From positions 1 to 64,000 of IMG/VR virus record IMGVR_UViG_3300023313_000003: a DNA stretch of 64,000 nt; one strand, 5' to 3'. Below are positions 61,464 through 64,000 of this stretch, one piece after another. The first letter of the stretch is position 1, and every line of letters starts with the position of its first letter. Position numbers and translations under genes: made by a program. The notes beneath the pieces are model-generated. The model ran no database searches. It was not told where the DNA came from and was given only the letters and a program-made list of their open reading frames with translations. The DNA is from a virus.

Positions 61464-61547
61464 CTAAATTAATGATCTTTTTATTAACATAATTATTTTG
61501 TAATGTTTTGCTGAAATTCTCGCTTCAAATTGTTTTAATGTTTTCAT
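61464..61547 (-). CDS. Possible 27-aa peptide at the head of the operon
   Basis: ATG at 61547 with AAGGG 9 nt upstream, stop at 61464. Sequence MKTLKQFEARISAKHYKI..., basic. It is the first frame after the gene-free control region, so it could be a leader peptide or a decayed gene. Evidence is the ribosome site only. Confidence 0.3.
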   Translation of the reverse strand: MKTLKQFEARISAKHYKIIMLIKRSLI

Positions 61548-61849
61548 TTTTTAAATCCCTTGTTTTTCGTTACGGCTATAATTGCGTATATACGTTATTC
61601 CGTCAAGTTTTATTTGTCTATTATTTCAAGTTTTTTTTAATTTATTTTAAGTTTTAACGTATATCCTTATAAAATCAATAACTTACGGCTTAATCTTTTT
61701 TTATAATTATTGAATAATAATTAAAATAAGCTTATTTTTTTAAAAAAATTTAGACGTTTTTTGTGGTTTAAATGAAAAAAGGCATATTTTTTAAAAATAT
61801 AAATGACCACTAATATATATATTTTAGCCATACGTTCCTTATTTTCACA

Positions 61850-61892
61850 AGGCCCGGGCCTCTCTCATACGCTCTCATACGCTCTCATATCG
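61850..61892. repeat. GC-rich palindrome plus three CTCTCATACG repeats
   Basis: The 12-bp palindrome AGGCCCGGGCCT (61850-61861) is followed directly by CTCTCATACG (61862-61871), CTCTCATACG (61872-61881) and CTCTCATATCG (61882-61892). It is a strong GC island in very AT-rich DNA. Confidence 0.75.
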
Positions 61893-61956
61893 TTTCTAAG
61901 CGTCTTAAATTAAAACTTAATAAGTTAATCGGCTTGCGTTCTTAACGTATGTATAG

Positions 61957-61976
61957 GCTCGCTTAACGCTCGCTTA
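61957..61976. repeat. Direct repeat GCTCGCTTA
   Basis: Two copies of GCTCGCTTA (61957-61965 and 61968-61976) follow GTATAG. The context TATAGGCTCGCTTAACGC resembles the 20-bp repeat TATARGCTCACTCCGTTCGC further right. Confidence 0.6.
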
Positions 61977-62191
61977 GGAACAAAGTTATAATAAGTTTAT
62001 GATCTAAATATAATAAGAGATTTAAAAGGTTTATTTATAGTTTCTTTTTATGTGTTGATTGATTGATATGTGAAAGCCAATTGGGATAATTCTTTTATGT
62101 GTTGAAAATGTGTTTTATAAGATTCTTATATGTACCTATAGGACAAAGGCCACTGTTTTGAATGATTCTAATGGTTTAGGTGTTGTTGTTT

Positions 62192-62219
62192 ACCCCACAT
62201 AATTACGGTTATATGGGGT
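62192..62219. other. Hairpin ACCCCA-ATAA/TTAT-TGGGGT
   Basis: The outer 6-bp stem ACCCCA/TGGGGT and an inner 4-bp stem ATAA/TTAT are separated by one mismatch, with loop TTACGG. No T-run, so it is not a standard terminator. Confidence 0.65.
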
Positions 62220-62680
62220 TAAGTCGTTATATAATATGTAAGTAGTTGATAATAAGTTAAGTGAATAGGTGCTTAATGGTGCGGTTTTCGTATAGGGAAA
62301 GATAGACTTTTTAGGCATTGGCCGAGTGACAGGCTGTTTTTCTCGTATATGGTGCTTTTTTGAAGTGCTTTATTTTTCCCATAATAGCCTTTATTTAGCG
62401 ATATAGTTGTGAAGCTTTATATTCCTAAGTTCGTACTAATAAATCAATATATTACGACTCTCCACGTTACTTACTTGTATGTACCTGTTATCATTGGTGT
62501 TTGGTATGCCAAACAAAAGTTAGGCTTCTCATACTATTGGTTGATTGATTTAACAGACTTCTTTACTATGTAGAAGGTGCTTGGTAGCTAAGGTAAGTAG
62601 TTAATATTACACATGTAAGGAAAGATAAAGAAAGATATTGAAAGGTAGTAGCATTGCTTCAGTTTTCTTTACTGAAGGTG

Positions 62681-62820
62681 TATAAGCTCACTCCGTTCGC
62701 TTTTAGGAAAGGAGGTGAAAGGAGGTGAAAGGAGGTGAGAAGAGGTGAAAGGAGATTAAAAGAGCTTTTAGGAAAGGAAAGGAGAAGAGTAGTCAAGCTA
62801 TATAGGCTCACTCCGTTCGC
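62681..62820. repeat. 20-bp direct repeat flanking a purine-rich block
   Basis: TATAAGCTCACTCCGTTCGC (62681-62700) and TATAGGCTCACTCCGTTCGC (62801-62820) differ at one base and begin exactly 120 bp apart. GCTTTTAGGAAAGG also occurs twice inside the interval (62699-62712 and 62764-62777). This looks like two rounds of local duplication. Confidence 0.8.
62708..62760. repeat. Tandem Shine-Dalgarno repeat array
   Basis: A 10-bp unit GGAGGTGAAA is repeated at 62711, 62721, 62731 (as GGAGGTGAGA), 62741 (AGAGGTGAAA) and 62751 (GGAGATTAAA). This gives three full copies of AAAGGAGGTGA, the complete complement of the 16S rRNA 3' tail. No open frame follows on the plus strand, and the TGA in each unit closes all three frames. 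Read from the minus strand it is a repeat of the anti-Shine-Dalgarno sequence TCACCTCCTTT. Confidence 0.85.
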
Positions 62821-63001
62821 CTCTACTGGTCAATATACTGATTAATATACTTAGTTGATATATTAGTTATGTATTCTTTCTCTTATGTTTATATATATGT
62901 GTATATTGATATGTATAGTATATGAGTATTGATTATATAGGTTTATTATATGTATATGTATGTAATAGGTATAATTGTTATATATTGATTATAAGTATTA
63001 G

Positions 63002-63388
63002 TTATTCTTTTATGTTCTTTTCTTTTATTGATGCATTAGTTTCTATATTGTTTCTTGATATATATAGATAACTAAATAAGAAGATGGTATATGGAATTGT
63101 AATTGGTAGGAATATTATTGTTATTGTTATTTTTGTTATTAGTTCCATTATGTTAGTTTTGGGATAAAACCGAGATATGCTAGTTTTGGGATAATATTCT
63201 TTCCAGAATGTTTTTATTGTTTGGATATTTATATTATAGTTGTTTGTTTCTATTAGTTTATTATTGTTCTTATTTATGAAAGATAGATTTAATCTTAATG
63301 TTAATTTGTTTAGTAAAGCTATATTGTTTACTAATACATATAGACTTGAGTTGTTGTTTGAATATGTTCCACCTTGTTTAATTCTCAT
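63002..63388 (-). CDS. Hypothetical protein with C-terminal membrane segments, 128 aa
   Basis: The N-terminal part is Asn/Leu rich. The C-terminal 45 residues contain one long or two short hydrophobic segments (IIFLPITIPYTIFLFSYLYI) followed by a basic tail. The ATG falls within the upstream gene (11-nt overlap). No recognised family; likely inner-membrane anchored. Confidence 0.5.
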   Translation of the reverse strand: MRIKQGGTYSNNNSSLYVLVNNIALLNKLTLRLNLSFINKNNNKLIETNNYNINIQTIKTFWKEYYPKTSISRFYPKTNIMELITKITITIIFLPITIPYTIFLFSYLYISRNNIETNASIKEKNIKE

Positions 63389-63566
63389 TAATTAGTTCTA
63401 CTTCAACTATAAAATCTACATTGATAATATACTCTCCTATTGAGATAAACCTTTCATGACTATTGAGGAATGTTTTAAATTCCTTTAAGTCTCCATTATA
63501 AACTGCTGTATATATCTTTGCGTGTTGGCCAGCTACTACTGTTATACTATATTCCTTATCCATCAT
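63378..63566 (-). CDS. Hypothetical 62-aa protein
   Basis: Small alpha/beta protein (MMDKEYSITVVAGQHAKIYT...). It starts in an ATGA overlap with the upstream gene and has AGGTGA before the ATG. Unknown function; part of a chain of coupled small genes running off the right edge. Confidence 0.5.
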   Translation of the reverse strand: MMDKEYSITVVAGQHAKIYTAVYNGDLKEFKTFLNSHERFISIGEYIINVDFIVEVELINEN

Positions 63567-63751
63567 ACTTCACCTATATATATTAAGTTTCCTTTTATTA
63601 GTTCCTCTATAAACTCTTCTCTATACTCTTCATCATTAACATCTTCTATTACTTCTTTTTTAGATCTTAATATATATCCATCATAGGTTAGATATAATCT
63701 ATCAGGGATATAGTAATAAAAAGATTCTGGTATTAAGTAAGTAGTCTTCAA
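63563..63751 (-). CDS. Hypothetical acidic 62-aa protein, TTG start
   Basis: Frame from TTG 63751, 2 nt after the upstream stop and with AAGGA about 8 nt before it. Acidic, Tyr- and Glu-rich (YREEFIEELIKG). No motif recognised. Confidence 0.45.
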   Translation of the reverse strand: MKTTYLIPESFYYYIPDRLYLTYDGYILRSKKEVIEDVNDEEYREEFIEELIKGNLIYIGEV

Positions 63752-63753
63752 AG

Positions 63754-64000
63754 TTATTCCTTAAAAGGATAGTCTGCATTAATTAGTTTATCCATATACT
63801 CTATTCTTTCTTCATTAGTTGGTAATTGGTATTCTTCATCAGTTAAATTATAGTAGTTATCTGGTTTAACACTATATGTATATAGTTTAGTTGTTCCTAT
63901 TTGTCTTTGCTTCATTCTTATTTTAGTTACTTTCTTTTCAAACTCTCTATATTTAGGTGATCTCTTTTGTAACTTAGTTACCCAATTATATAAAGTTCTA
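63754..64000 (-). CDS. Partial protein running off the right edge
   Basis: Open frame of 81 codons without its start, ending at TAA 63754-63756. The visible part is basic at first (KLQKRSPKYREFEKK) and acidic later (NLTDEEYQL), ending INADYPFKE. No family recognised. The open frame is longer than expected by chance in AT-rich DNA and is coupled to the next gene. Confidence 0.5.
   Translation of the reverse strand, partial: RTLYNWVTKLQKRSPKYREFEKKVTKIRMKQRQIGTTKLYTYSVKPDNYYNLTDEEYQLPTNEERIEYMDKLINADYPFKE

Larger units (their letters stand above)
61548..63001. promoter_or_regulatory. 1.45-kb gene-free region with repeats and hairpins
   Basis: No frame with a ribosome site and no tRNA was found. 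It contains palindromes (CGTATATACG at 61585-61594, AGGCCCGGGCCT at 61850-61861), tandem repeats, a 20-bp direct repeat 120 bp apart, hairpins at 62192-62219 and 62498-62515, and a purine-rich repeat block. TTACGGCT, also in the long hairpin at 16956, occurs at 61570 and 61683. The region is a candidate origin, packaging site or non-coding RNA locus, and must hold the promoter for the leftward small-gene operon. Confidence 0.6.

Noticed and set aside
62320-62360. Terminator around GGCCGAGTGACAGGC followed by TTTTT.
   Set aside because: The stem is only three pairs with a large loop, too weak for an intrinsic terminator call.
62650-62830. Repetitive protein encoded by the purine-rich repeat block.
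   Set aside because: The 10-bp period with TGA in each unit closes all three plus frames, and on the minus strand no frame with start and ribosome site is seen.
61548-63001. tRNA or CRISPR in the gene-free region.
   Set aside because: No cloverleaf with a GTTCRANYC loop and CCA-type end could be found, and the repeats are too short and lack spacers of constant length.

Overview
The window is a contiguous stretch of an AT-rich, tailed (siphovirus-type) double-stranded DNA phage genome or prophage. Signs of this are a complete head-tail cassette (portal, HK97-type prohead protease, capsid, connector genes, tail tube, tail assembly chaperones, 1616-residue tape measure, fibres), a phage-encoded replisome, genes packed with 1-30 nt spacing or overlaps, and almost no host-like genes. 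Nearly everything reads on the minus strand. Only three genes are on the plus strand: a helicase at 17046-18476 and a two-gene unit at 52872-53971. The host cannot be named from sequence alone. Strong AGGAG-type ribosome sites and a lipoprotein signal peptide point to a low-GC bacterium. No terminase gene and no tRNA gene was recognised, and coding frames run off both ends, so the genome is larger than the window.

Layout, left to right. (1) 1-2917: small unknown genes, a RuvC-like nuclease, and a membrane/lipoprotein group that could act in lysis or exclusion. (2) 2927-16440: recombination and replication block containing a gp46/gp47-like nuclease pair, a RecA-type recombinase, a gp32-like single-strand binding protein ending in the bacterial SSB tip DDIPF, a DnaE-type polymerase interrupted by an HNH intein, a histone-H1-like basic protein, a zinc/TOPRIM primase and a DnaB-type helicase. 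(3) 16441-17045: a 605-bp divergent control region with strong hairpins and a repeated TTGAAGATATTT element. (4) 17046-18476: plus-strand DExH helicase. (5) 18451-34356: fibre, collar, hub and holin genes. (6) 34353-52708: tape measure back to portal, containing a likely programmed -1 frameshift in the tail assembly chaperone. (7) 52872-53971: plus-strand metallophosphoesterase and HELFH metallopeptidase. (8) 53968-61547: about 25 small genes, mostly unknown, including a two-domain relative of the bacterial sliding clamp DnaN. (9) 61548-63001: a 1.45-kb gene-free region full of hairpins and direct repeats, including tandem copies of the perfect Shine-Dalgarno sequence. (10) 63002-64000: small unknown genes.

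How it fits together. The phage combines T4-like recombination proteins (gp46/47, gp32-like, UvsW-like helicase) with bacterial-type replication proteins (DnaE, DnaN-like clamp, DnaB-like helicase, primase, RuvC fold). Late genes appear to share a promoter element, RTTGTAWATAW, found upstream of the portal, protease, capsid, chaperone and other genes. Intrinsic terminators follow the capsid, tail-tube, large-fibre and histone-like genes. Many gene junctions are UAAUG or AUGA stop-start overlaps, which implies translational coupling. The least explained items are the Shine-Dalgarno repeat array, the truncated clamp, the two structured gene-free regions, and a sequence module shared by three different tail proteins.
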